NCBI GenBank assembly: GCA_030830595.1
Contig: JAURMS010000239.1
Span: 1-14,162, forward strand
Length of the DNA: 14,162 nucleotides
Direction of reading: 5' to 3'
Source of the DNA: Gammaproteobacteria bacterium
GTDB taxonomy: Bacteria > Pseudomonadota > Gammaproteobacteria > Steroidobacterales > Steroidobacteraceae
Shown: positions 5,714 to 13,204 of the stretch, piece after piece
Layout: every line of letters begins with the position of its first letter
How positions within the stretch are numbered: position 1 is the stretch's first letter
Program-made: the position numbers and the translations under genes
Notes under the pieces: generated by a model
Told to the model about the DNA's origin: nothing
The model's input: only the letters and a program-made list of their open reading frames with translations
The model's database searches: none

Positions 5714-7237
5714 TCAGGCGAGGCGCACCGGGATACCGAGGTCGCGGATGCGCCCGGCCCATTTCGCGGGGCCGCTCTGGTGCACCGAATCGCCGCGGGC
5801 GTCAACCGCCACGGTGACGGGCATGTCCTTCACCTCAAACTCATAGATGGCCTCCATGCCCAGTTCCGGGAAGGCCAGCACGCGCGATTTGCGGATTGCC
5901 TTGGAGACGAGATAGGCCGCGCCACCCACTGCCATCAGGTAGGCCGCGCCGTGGCGCCGGATGGCCTCAATGCCCACGGGCCCTCGCTCGGCCTTGCCGA
6001 TCATGGCGATGAGGCCGGTCTTCTCCAGCATCATCTCGGTGAACTTGTCCATTCGCGTGGCCGTGGTCGGTCCCGCCGGGCCCACCACCTCGTCGCGTAC
6101 CGGGTCGACCGGCCCCACGTAGTAGATCACCCGGTTGGTGAAGTCCACACCCTCGGGCAGGCCGGCGCCCGAGGCGAACAGGTCGGCGATCTTCTTGTGG
6201 GCCGCATCGCGCCCGGTGAGCATGCGACCATTGAGTAGCAGCGTCTCGCCCGGTTTCCAGCTGGCGACCTCTGCCCGGGTGAGGGTGTCGAGGTTCACGC
6301 GTCGCGAATCCTGTCCGGGTGCCCAACTGATCTTCGGCCACAGCTCCAGCGAGGGGGGCTCGAGGGTCGCCGGGCCCGAACCATCTAATACGAAATGGGC
6401 GTGCCGGGTGGCGGCACAGTTCGGGATCATGGCCACCGGCTTGGAAGCCGCGTGGGTGGGAAAGGTGTTGATCTTCACGTCCAGCACGGTGGTCAGTCCG
6501 CCGAGGCCCTGCGCGCCGATGCCCAGCGCGTTGACCTTTTCGTACAGCTCGATGCGCAGCGCTTCGAGCGGCGACGCCGGCCCGCGTGCCAGCAGGTCAT
6601 GCATGTCGATGGGGTCCATCAGCGACTGCTTGGCCATGAGCATGGCCCGCTCGGCAGTGCCTCCCACCCCGATTCCAAGCATCCCCGGGGGGCACCAGCC
6701 CGCTCCCATCGTAGGCACGGTCTTCAGTACCCAGTCGACCAACGAGTCCGACGGGTTGAGCATGACGAACTTGGACTTGTTTTCCGAGCCGCCTCCCTTG
6801 GCCGCGACCGTGACATCCACCTGCTCGCCGGGGACCAGCTCCACGTGTACGACCGCAGGCGTGTTGTCCCGGGTGTTGCTGCGCGCGAACAGCGGATCGT
6901 CCACTACCGAGGCGCGCAGGGTGTTGTCCGGATCGGTATATGCGCGCCTCACCCCCGCATCGACCATCTGCTGCAGGCTCGCGCGTGTCTCCCAGCGCAC
7001 GTCCATGCCGACCTTGAGAAAGACGTTGACGATGCCCGTGTCCTGGCAGATCGGGCGCTTGCCCTCGGCGCACATCCTCGAGTTGGTGAGGATCTGGGCG
7101 ATGGCGTCCCGCGCGGCGGGCGATTGCTCACGCTCCCACGCCCGGGCGAGATGGGCGATGTAGTCGGTGGGATGGTAGTAACTGATGAACTGCAGCGCAT
7201 CGGCGATGCTCTGGACCAGGTCGTTTTCTCTTATCAT
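5714..7237 (-). CDS. fumA: Fumarate hydratase, class I (4Fe-4S)
   Basis: Iron-sulfur fumarase of the TCA cycle, interconverting fumarate and L-malate in the cytoplasm. The 507-residue single chain contains the N-terminal alpha domain with the three cluster cysteines C64 (PICQDTG), C181 (GWCPPG) and C273 (PNCAATRH), the signature KGGGSENKSKF (146-156), and the C-terminal beta domain beginning near 325, with NGRMLTGRDAAHKK (335-348) and GPAGPTTATRMD (385-396). It therefore joins what are two subunits in some archaea and other bacteria. The length matches other 500-residue gammaproteobacterial forms rather than the 548-residue E. coli FumA. No good Shine-Dalgarno sequence precedes ATG 7237. A 10-bp palindrome TATCATGATA (7232-7241) covers the start codon. 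The gene is divergent from the sulfotransferase and convergent with the FAH gene. Confidence 0.95.
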   Translation of the reverse strand: MIRENDLVQSIADALQFISYYHPTDYIAHLARAWEREQSPAARDAIAQILTNSRMCAEGKRPICQDTGIVNVFLKVGMDVRWETRASLQQMVDAGVRRAYTDPDNTLRASVVDDPLFARSNTRDNTPAVVHVELVPGEQVDVTVAAKGGGSENKSKFVMLNPSDSLVDWVLKTVPTMGAGWCPPGMLGIGVGGTAERAMLMAKQSLMDPIDMHDLLARGPASPLEALRIELYEKVNALGIGAQGLGGLTTVLDVKINTFPTHAASKPVAMIPNCAATRHAHFVLDGSGPATLEPPSLELWPKISWAPGQDSRRVNLDTLTRAEVASWKPGETLLLNGRMLTGRDAAHKKIADLFASGAGLPEGVDFTNRVIYYVGPVDPVRDEVVGPAGPTTATRMDKFTEMMLEKTGLIAMIGKAERGPVGIEAIRRHGAAYLMAVGGAAYLVSKAIRKSRVLAFPELGMEAIYEFEVKDMPVTVAVDARGDSVHQSGPAKWAGRIRDLGIPVRLA

Positions 7238-7283
7238 GATAGTCTCAAGCCTAGCAGGATTTCTGGGGTGGGTCGTTCGTCGA

Positions 7284-8231
7284 ATGGTCAGGCAAGTTTA
7301 CATTTGCGCGGCGGGGCACTCCGGGTCCACCCTGCTGGATTTGCTTTTGGGTTCGCACTCTCAGGTCGAGTCGCTGGGTGAGATTAGACACCTGCCGAAG
7401 AACATTGCATTGAATACCCAGTGCAGTTGTGGGGCGCCGGTCAGGTCCTGCGAATTCTGGAGGCCCGTCGTGGCGGACCTAGGTGCGCAACTCAAAAGGG
7501 ATTTGCTTGTCGAACCCTATGCTTTAAGAGCAGGTTATCCGCGGGCAGTCACCCTGGTGGATCGCCAGAGGCAAACGCGAAGATACCTCCTCAGTCGCAA
7601 GATCCTTCATGGGCTCGCTTATCTGGAACTTTCTCGCGAGTGGCATTTCATTCATCCCCTGACCGGGTTTCTCCGCAAGGGCGTAGAGCACCGATTGTTG
7701 ATCTATGAGGCTGTCAGGCGTTTCGCTGGCGTCAGTTTGGTTGTGGATTCTTCCAAAAGTTATCTTGAGGCGACGTCTCTCTATTGCGGCTGCCCGGATG
7801 AGACCCGCATTATCCTGCTCACACGTGATGGGCGTGGGGTGATGTACTCGAACATCAAGATGAAGCTGGGCAGGAAGCGCGGTTTGTATGGATGGACGAA
7901 CTACTATTTGAGGGCCCTGCCTCTCTTGGCGCAGCGAGTGTCGAGCAGTCACGTGTTACCAGTGCGGTATGAAGACCTCGTGGAGGACCCCGGGTCGGAA
8001 TTGGCGCGGATATGCGGGTTTCTCGGTCTTGAGTACGAAGCATCGATGCTTGATTTTTCCAGCCATGCGCACCACGTTACCAATGGCAACGACATGCGGT
8101 TTGCCTCCAGTTCTGATATTCGTGTGGATGCGTCTTGGAGGGCAAATCTGACTCCGGATGACTTTAGCTACTTCGATCGGCATGCCGGGTCTTTAAATCG
8201 TAGGCTTGGCTATCCGGAGGGTATTTCATAA
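7284..8231 (+). CDS. PAPS-dependent sulfotransferase family protein
   Basis: A 315-residue cytosolic sulfotransferase-fold protein expected to move a sulfuryl group from PAPS to an unknown acceptor such as a polysaccharide, glycolipid or small molecule. The 5'-phosphosulfate loop is at the N-terminus (AGHSGSTLLDLLLGS, about 10-24). The 3'-phosphate site is VDSSKSYLE followed by LLTRDGRGVMYSNIK in mid-protein. A late VRYEDLVEDPGSELARICGFLGL segment is the usual sulfotransferase C-terminal helix. The Cys motif QCSCGAPVRSCEFW near residue 51-64 recurs in bacterial members. ATG 7284 is preferred because it puts the nucleotide loop close to the start; an in-frame ATG at 7236 would overlap the fumarase start. 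The gene is visibly poorer in GC than its neighbours: three hand-counted 60-base rows gave 31-33 G+C. It uses codons such as TTT, TTG and AGG, suggesting horizontal acquisition. It stands alone between core genes. Confidence 0.82.
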   Translation: MVRQVYICAAGHSGSTLLDLLLGSHSQVESLGEIRHLPKNIALNTQCSCGAPVRSCEFWRPVVADLGAQLKRDLLVEPYALRAGYPRAVTLVDRQRQTRRYLLSRKILHGLAYLELSREWHFIHPLTGFLRKGVEHRLLIYEAVRRFAGVSLVVDSSKSYLEATSLYCGCPDETRIILLTRDGRGVMYSNIKMKLGRKRGLYGWTNYYLRALPLLAQRVSSSHVLPVRYEDLVEDPGSELARICGFLGLEYEASMLDFSSHAHHVTNGNDMRFASSSDIRVDASWRANLTPDDFSYFDRHAGSLNRRLGYPEGIS

Positions 8232-8239
8232 GTCCGCGT

Positions 8240-8542
8240 TCAGAACTTCTCGGGGCGCAGGACCTCGACGTCCTGCAGGAAAAGGATCATGGCGTAGTCC
8301 TGGTAGTAGTGCTCGCGGAAATGGCTGGCGAGTCGCTCGGCCAGGCTCTCCTCGCAGATCACCTCGAGACGGATATTGCCCTCGTACTCCCAGTCGAGGG
8401 CCCGCTTGCCGCGGTGGCCCTGCCCACGTGCGTCGGTGATGGTCCAGCCGCGCGCGCCGAGCTGGCGCAGGTCCTCCACCAGCCGGCGTTCCAGGCCGGC
8501 CTCGGTCACCACGGTCAGCAGCTTTCGAACGTGCATCGTCAT
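8240..8542 (-). CDS. sbtB: PII-like protein SbtB, partner of the bicarbonate transporter SbtA
   Basis: A 100-residue PII-family signalling protein. The ferredoxin-like PII fold is seen in VRKLLTVVTEAGLERRLVEDLRQLGARGWTI (split across 5-34), then the DARGQGHRG motif (37-45) leading into the T-loop (about 40-58), and the later strand AMILFLQDVEVL (84-95). In cyanobacteria SbtB senses adenine nucleotides, including cAMP and AMP, and binds SbtA to control bicarbonate uptake. Here it lies directly after sbtA, two bases from its stop, which supports the assignment over classical GlnB/GlnK. The Tyr-uridylylation motif of GlnB is not seen. The C-terminus ends LRPEKF, without the CGPxGC redox loop of many cyanobacterial SbtB proteins. 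ATG 8542 and ATG 8536 are both possible starts. Confidence 0.86.
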   Translation of the reverse strand: MTMHVRKLLTVVTEAGLERRLVEDLRQLGARGWTITDARGQGHRGKRALDWEYEGNIRLEVICEESLAERLASHFREHYYQDYAMILFLQDVEVLRPEKF

Positions 8543-8544
8543 GG

Positions 8545-9483
8545 TCAGCCCCCGGGCCAGTGGTTCGCCATCCAGTGATACAGCGGGATGCCGAAAAAGA
8601 TGTTGAAGGGGAAGGTGATCGCGAGTGAGGCGGTCAGCGACAGCGCCGGGTTGGCTTCGGGTACCGCCGTGCGCATGGCAGCCGGCGCAGCGATATAGGA
8701 GGCGCTGGCGGCCAGGGTGGCCAGCAGCACGGCGCCGCCGGTCGAGAGCCCCATCAGCGCGGCAAACCCGAGACCGATCACCGCCATGACCGGCGGTGCC
8801 AGGAGGCCCCAGGCCAGCAGGAATGGGCCGTGGCGCAGGGCGCCGTCCAGGTGGCGGCTGGCGATCAGGCCCATCTCCAGCAGGAAGATGGCCAGCACGC
8901 CCTTGAACAGGTCGAAGAACAGGCCGTCGATGCCGGCGAGGCCGACGGGGCCGGCGATCCAGCCGATGAGCAGCCCTCCGAGGAGCAGGACCACGCTCTT
9001 GCCCAGCAGCACCTCACGCGTGAGTTCGCCCCAGCGCGTTCGGCTGCTGCCGCCCCGCGCCAGCATGATGCCCACGAAAATGGCCGGCACCTCCAGCAGA
9101 ACCACGAACAGTGGCATGAAGGGCTCGTGCTCAAGTCCGACTTCCAGCAGGTAGCTGAGCGCCACTGCGAAGGTGCCCACGCTGACCGAGCCGTAGTGGG
9201 CGGCGATCGACGCGGCGTCTGCTCGCGGCAGGCCGCCGACGCGAAGCAGGGGGAAGGCCATCAGGGGAAGCAGCAGGCCCATCAGGATGACCAGCAGCGA
9301 GTCGAACAGCAGCGCCCCGAGCGGTTGGGTGGCCAGCTGCACCCCGCCCTTCATGCCGATGGCCAACAGCAGGATCAGGCTGACGAATTCGTAGACGGCC
9401 GGCGGCAGGCGCAGCTCGGAACGGGCCAGCCCGGCCGCCATACCCAGCATGAAGAACAGGACAACGGGATCGAGAGCGCCCAT
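8545..9483 (-). CDS. sbtA: Sodium-dependent bicarbonate transporter SbtA
   Basis: Inner-membrane transporter taking up bicarbonate with sodium, part of the inorganic carbon supply of autotrophs. The 312-residue product is almost wholly hydrophobic, with about ten membrane segments in two inverted halves, and carries the SbtA signatures AAHYGSVS (94-101), SASYIAAPAAMR (260-271), PEANPALSL (275-283) and the C-terminal TASLAITFPFNI. The cytoplasmic loop between the halves (about 143-158, GGSSRTRWGE) is short, so the protein is some 60 residues smaller than cyanobacterial SbtA. It forms an operon with sbtB and is divergent from bchI. TAAAAT (9495-9490) lies exactly six bases before the ATG with no Shine-Dalgarno sequence, so the mRNA may be leaderless. 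In a purple bacterium it would feed carboxysomal or free Rubisco, an inference from context. Confidence 0.92.
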   Translation of the reverse strand: MGALDPVVLFFMLGMAAGLARSELRLPPAVYEFVSLILLLAIGMKGGVQLATQPLGALLFDSLLVILMGLLLPLMAFPLLRVGGLPRADAASIAAHYGSVSVGTFAVALSYLLEVGLEHEPFMPLFVVLLEVPAIFVGIMLARGGSSRTRWGELTREVLLGKSVVLLLGGLLIGWIAGPVGLAGIDGLFFDLFKGVLAIFLLEMGLIASRHLDGALRHGPFLLAWGLLAPPVMAVIGLGFAALMGLSTGGAVLLATLAASASYIAAPAAMRTAVPEANPALSLTASLAITFPFNIFFGIPLYHWMANHWPGG

Positions 9484-9501
9484 CCCCGCATTTTAACTCC
9501 C

Positions 9502-9531
9502 TTGAGTCCAGCGCATGGCGGGGGTTAGGCT
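9502..9531 (+). promoter_or_regulatory. Possible sigma70-type promoter of the bch operon with overlapping palindrome
   Basis: In the 109-base gap between sbtA and bchI, TTGAGT (9502-9507) and TAGGCT (9526-9531) are separated by 18 bases. A start near 9538 would give a leader of about 55 bases. The palindrome GTCCAGC (9506-9512) / GCTGGAC (9529-9535), with a 16-base gap, overlaps both hexamers, as a repressor operator would. A third related half-site, GCGCTGGAGTC (9562-9572), matches the first in inverted form at 10 of 11 positions over 9504-9514. No TGT-N12-ACA (PpsR/CrtJ) site is present. The -10 is a poor match, so this is tentative. Confidence 0.35.
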
Positions 9532-9592
9532 GGACGCGTTCGGGGGTCCTTTTCGGCCGCGGCGCTGGAGTCGTGGCGCCATGGGGTGTTGA

Positions 9593-10621
9593 ATGTCTGT
9601 CGCGTTTCCCTTTTCGGCGATCGTGGGTCAGGACGAAATGAAACTGGCCTTGCTGGTGGCTGCGGTCGATCCGGGCATCGGCGGAGTGATGGTGTTCGGC
9701 GACCGGGGTACCGGCAAGTCGACCGCGGTCCGTGCCCTGGCGGCCCTGCTGCCGCCTATGAAGGCCGTGGAGGACTGCCGCTACGGCTGTGATCCGGCCG
9801 CTACCGAGGCGCTCTGCGCAGAGTGTCGCCGCCGGCTGCAGGGAGGCCTGCGCCTCCGTGCAAGGCAGGTGCCGGTGCCGGTCGTGGACCTGCCGCTGGG
9901 CGCCACCGAGGATCGGGTCGTGGGTGCGCTGGACCTCGAGCGTGCGCTCGCGCACGGCGAGAAGGCCTACGAGCCTGGTTTGCTGGCGCGAGCCAACCGC
10001 GGTTTTCTCTACATCGACGAGGTCAACCTGCTCGAAGACCACCTCGTCGACCTGTTGCTGGACGTGGCGGCTTCCGGCGAAAACGTCGTCGAACGTGAGG
10101 GGCTCAGCGTCCGGCATCCCGCGCGCTTCGTGCTGGTCGGTAGCGGCAACCCCGAGGAGGGCGAGTTGCGGCCACAGCTGCTCGATCGGTTCGGTTTGTC
10201 GGTCGAGGTACGTACCCCGGATGAACTGGCCACCCGCGTGGAGGTGATCCGCCGGCGGGATGCCTTCGAACGCGACCCGCGGTCCTTCGTCGCGCGCTGG
10301 GAAGCTGATGAGGCTCAGGAGCGGCGTCGCATCCTCGCCGCCCGCCGGCGCCTGCCCCGGCTCGAGCCCGACCAAGACATCCTGGAGCTGGCAGCGAAGC
10401 TGTGCATGGCGCTGGGCACTGATGGCCTGCGCGGCGAGCTGACCCTGATCCGTGCCGCCCGGGCGCTGGCCTGTCTGGAGGGGTCACGCCGCATCAAGCC
10501 GGAGCACCTCCAGCGCATGGCGCCGGCGGCGCTCAGGCATCGCTTGCGGCGCAATCCACTCGACGAATCCGGTTCCTCGGTCCGCGTGGAGCGTGCCCTG
10601 GCGGAGTTGTTCGGCCCGTGA
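9593..10621 (+). CDS. bchI: Magnesium chelatase ATPase subunit BchI
   Basis: AAA+ motor subunit of magnesium chelatase, which with BchD and BchH inserts Mg2+ into protoporphyrin IX, the first committed step of bacteriochlorophyll synthesis. The 342-residue product has Walker A GDRGTGKS (36-43), Walker B FLYIDE (138-143), sensor-1 GSGNPEEGELRPQ (183-195) and the arginine-bearing DRFG (198-201), followed by the C-terminal helical domain. The length is normal for the family. An insert after Walker A carries four cysteines, C62, C66, C75 and C78 (CX3C-X8-CX2C), which could be redox-active or bind metal. It opens the plus-strand photosynthesis block. Its TGA overlaps the bchD GTG by four bases (GTGA), so the two subunits are probably translationally coupled. 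Confidence 0.96.
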   Translation: MSVAFPFSAIVGQDEMKLALLVAAVDPGIGGVMVFGDRGTGKSTAVRALAALLPPMKAVEDCRYGCDPAATEALCAECRRRLQGGLRLRARQVPVPVVDLPLGATEDRVVGALDLERALAHGEKAYEPGLLARANRGFLYIDEVNLLEDHLVDLLLDVAASGENVVEREGLSVRHPARFVLVGSGNPEEGELRPQLLDRFGLSVEVRTPDELATRVEVIRRRDAFERDPRSFVARWEADEAQERRRILAARRRLPRLEPDQDILELAAKLCMALGTDGLRGELTLIRAARALACLEGSRRIKPEHLQRMAPAALRHRLRRNPLDESGSSVRVERALAELFGP

Positions 10622-12357
10622 ACGCCTCCTTGGCCCCGCCGGGGCTCTGGGCCGACGCCTGCGCGGCAGCAGCGCTGCTGGCCGTGGACCCGCGAGGTTT
10701 GCAGGGGGTCGTGGTTCGGGCTCGGCCCGGTCCGGTGCGCGAGTGCTGGCTTGAGTACCTGGACGAGGCATTCGGCCCTTCTCTGCCGCGTCGCCGGGTC
10801 CCGGCTGGGGTCACCGACGACCGCCTTCTTGGAGGGCTCGATTTGCCTGCCACCCTGGCCGCCGGGCGAGGGGTGCTGCAGCGGGGTCTGCTGAGCGAGG
10901 CCCACGGTGGCCTGCTACTGCTCGCCACGGCCGAGCGTGCCTCGCGCAGTGCCATTGCCCAGGTGTGCGCGGCGCTCGATACCGGCGAGGTCATCCTGGA
11001 GCGGGACGGGCTGACCGACCGTCATCCAGCGCGTTCGACCGTGATTGCCCTGGACGAAGGCCTCGATGACGATGAGCGAGTGGCACCGTCGCTGGCCGAG
11101 AGGCTGGCTTTCCTGGTCGACCTGGACGCCCTCAGCGTGCGCGACCTCGATGCACTCGGCCCGGATTCGGTGACCGTCGAGGCGGCGCAGCGCCGCCTGC
11201 CTTCGGTGACCTGTGCCTCCGATCACCTGGAGCTGCTCTGTGCCATGGCCGTGAGGCTCGGCATCGACAGCCTGAGAATGCCGGCGTTCGCGCTCCGCGC
11301 CGCACGCGCTGCGGCCGCTCTCGCGGGGCGCGCGGTGGTCGCCGAGGCTGACCTTGCCCTCGCGGTGCGGCTGGTGTTCGGTCCACGGGCCCGTGTGCTG
11401 GAGGCGGCGGCCACCGAGCAGCCCCCGCCGTCGCCCCCCGAGTCCCGGCCAGAGGAGTCATCCGGCGAAGAGCCGAACGGCGATCAACAGCCGCTGGAGG
11501 ACCAGGTGCTGGAGGCCATTGAGGCTGCCCTGCCCGCGGGGCTTCTCGATGCGCTGCGCGAGGGCAGCCTGAAAGCCAGGACTCAGCGCGCTGGCGGTCG
11601 CGGTGAGGGAGGACAGGCCTCGAGGGTCCGTGGCCGCCCTGCGGGCGTCCGCGCCGGGCGCGCCGAGCGCGGTGCCCGTCTCGATCTTGTGTCCACCCTG
11701 AGGGCGGCCGCACCCTGGCAACCGCTGCGTCGACCCGCCGGCGTCCAGCGGGTCTACGTCCAGCCGGAGGATTGCAGGATCACGCGGTTCCGGCAGCGCA
11801 GTCCGACGACCAGCATCTTCGTGGTGGATGCCTCCGGCTCCGCGGCGCTGCACCGTCTGGCGGAAGCCAAAGGCGCCGTCGAAATGCTGCTGGCGGAGTG
11901 CTACGTGCGACGCGACCAGGTGGCGCTGATCGCCTTTCGAGCCCGGGGTGCCGAACTGCTGCTGCCGCCAACCCGCTCGTTGGTGCGCGCGCGGCGTTGC
12001 CTGTCGGCCCTTCCCGGCGGCGGAGGCACCCCACTCGCGGCGGGACTCGATGCGGCCCGGGAGCTTGCCCTGTCGCTGGCCCGGCGTGGCGGTCGCCCGC
12101 TCCTGGTGGTGCTCACCGACGGCAAGCCGAACGTTGCGCGCGATGGGGGGGCGGGACGCGAGCGGGCCGCGGCCGATGCCCTGGCCTCGGCGCGGGCGCT
12201 GCGCGCTGCCGGCTTCGATGGGCTCCTGGTCGACACCGCGCCGCGGCCGCAAGCGTTCTCGATCGAGTTGGCAGCCGCGATGGGCGTCGCGGCGCTGCCG
12301 CTGCCCACGTCCGGTGCCGCCGGCCTGAGTCGCGTGGTCGGTGCCTTCGCCGGCTGA
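10618..12357 (+). CDS. bchD: Magnesium chelatase subunit BchD
   Basis: Large partner of BchI in magnesium chelatase; it forms the two-ring I-D complex and docks to BchH. The 579-residue product has an N-terminal AAA+-like domain (about 1-260) in which the Walker A loop is lost, as is normal for BchD. Then comes an acidic Pro/Glu linker (266-296) and an Arg/Gly-rich basic segment (about 318-354). The C-terminal VWA domain (about 395-579) has an intact MIDAS: D404-x-S406-x-S408, T471 and D501 (LTDGKPN). The domain order AAA+, acidic linker, VWA is diagnostic. GTG 10618 is the start: it overlaps the bchI stop, and the next residues fit the family. The gene is shorter than many BchD proteins but complete. 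bchO starts inside its last 17 bases. Confidence 0.95.
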   Translation: MNASLAPPGLWADACAAAALLAVDPRGLQGVVVRARPGPVRECWLEYLDEAFGPSLPRRRVPAGVTDDRLLGGLDLPATLAAGRGVLQRGLLSEAHGGLLLLATAERASRSAIAQVCAALDTGEVILERDGLTDRHPARSTVIALDEGLDDDERVAPSLAERLAFLVDLDALSVRDLDALGPDSVTVEAAQRRLPSVTCASDHLELLCAMAVRLGIDSLRMPAFALRAARAAAALAGRAVVAEADLALAVRLVFGPRARVLEAAATEQPPPSPPESRPEESSGEEPNGDQQPLEDQVLEAIEAALPAGLLDALREGSLKARTQRAGGRGEGGQASRVRGRPAGVRAGRAERGARLDLVSTLRAAAPWQPLRRPAGVQRVYVQPEDCRITRFRQRSPTTSIFVVDASGSAALHRLAEAKGAVEMLLAECYVRRDQVALIAFRARGAELLLPPTRSLVRARRCLSALPGGGGTPLAAGLDAARELALSLARRGGRPLLVVLTDGKPNVARDGGAGRERAAADALASARALRAAGFDGLLVDTAPRPQAFSIELAAAMGVAALPLPTSGAAGLSRVVGAFAG

Positions 12358-13195
12358 CACTGAACGGATCGTGGCCGCCGGCCTCCGCTGGCGGGTGCGA
12401 GTGGAGGGCAGCGGGCCGGTGTTGTTGCTGCTGCACGGCACCGGGGCCTCGATCCACAGCTGGCGCGGCCTGCTGCCGCTGCTGACCCCCCAGTTCACGG
12501 TCTGCGCGCCGGACCTGCCCGGGCATGCCGAGACCGATCCGCTGCCCTCCGGGCGCTTGTCGTTGCCCGGCATGGCAGCGGCAGTCAGCGACCTGCTCGA
12601 CGCCCTGCACCTCGAGCCGTCCTGCGCCGTCGGCCATTCCGCGGGGGCTGCCATCCTCGCGCGCATGATGCTGGACGACCGCATCCGGCCCGCTTCCTGG
12701 GTCAGCCTGAACGGTGCCCTGCTGCCCCTGCACGGTCTCGCGGGCCTGTCCTTCAAGCCGCTGGCGAGGCTGATGGTGGCCAGTACCCTGCCGGCCCGTT
12801 TGTTTGCGGCACGGGCCCGTGACCCGGTGGCCATCCGTCGACTGATCGCCAGCACGGGTTCGCGACTAGACGGGGAGGGCATCGAAGGCTATGCCCGGCT
12901 GGTCAGGGACCCCAACCACGTGGCCAACGTCCTCGCCATGATGGCTGCCTGGGACCTTGCGCCCCTGGCTCGGCAGCTGTCCGGCCTCAAGCCACGTACC
13001 CTGCTGGTGGTCGGAGGCAATGACCGCACCGTCCCGCCCTCGCATGCAGATCGCGTGCGGCGCCTGTTGCCCGGGGCAGAAAAATGCATCCTGCCAGGGC
13101 TGGGGCACCTGGCCCACGAGGAGGCACCCCACGAGGTGGCCCGCCTGATCGGTGACTGGTGCCGCGGTGCCGCCTGCAGCGGCCAAATGCCCTAG
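12341..13195 (+). CDS. bchO: Alpha/beta hydrolase BchO, magnesium chelatase accessory
   Basis: Alpha/beta-hydrolase-fold protein found beside bchI and bchD in purple bacteria, thought to assist the magnesium chelatase step, though its reaction is not established. The 284-residue product has the oxyanion segment LLLHGTGAS (29-37), the nucleophile elbow GHSAG with S100, the acid D228 in GGNDRTVP, and H256 in GLGHLAHEE, so the triad is intact. Residues 125-150 form a hydrophobic cap-like region. The start is GTG 12341, which overlaps bchD by 17 bases and leads straight into the conserved first strand (VAAGLRWRVRVEGSGP). The order I-D-O is the same as in Rhodobacter, which supports the name over a generic hydrolase. 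It ends nine bases before crtI. Confidence 0.9.
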   Translation: MPSPADTERIVAAGLRWRVRVEGSGPVLLLLHGTGASIHSWRGLLPLLTPQFTVCAPDLPGHAETDPLPSGRLSLPGMAAAVSDLLDALHLEPSCAVGHSAGAAILARMMLDDRIRPASWVSLNGALLPLHGLAGLSFKPLARLMVASTLPARLFAARARDPVAIRRLIASTGSRLDGEGIEGYARLVRDPNHVANVLAMMAAWDLAPLARQLSGLKPRTLLVVGGNDRTVPPSHADRVRRLLPGAEKCILPGLGHLAHEEAPHEVARLIGDWCRGAACSGQMP

Positions 13196-13204
13196 ACTGG
13201 ACCC

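Noticed and set aside
5705..5719. GCCTGA-GGC-TCAGGC hairpin spanning the two convergent stops of the FAH and fumarase genes
   Set aside because: Only six base pairs, with no T-run on either side, so not a convincing terminator; the two stop codons force part of the symmetry.
7232..7241. TATCATGATA palindrome over the fumarase start codon
   Set aside because: A 10-base palindrome at a start codon can arise by chance, and no matching operator or -35 was seen.
6395..7381. 328-codon plus-strand frame opposite fumarase
   Set aside because: Fully antisense to a conserved enzyme whose three cluster cysteines are intact; His/Arg/Gly-rich composition, no recognisable domain.
9131..10375. 414-codon open frame on the minus strand opposite bchI and overlapping sbtA
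   Set aside because: It is antisense to bchI and out of frame with sbtA; the composition is that of a shadow and no motif is visible.
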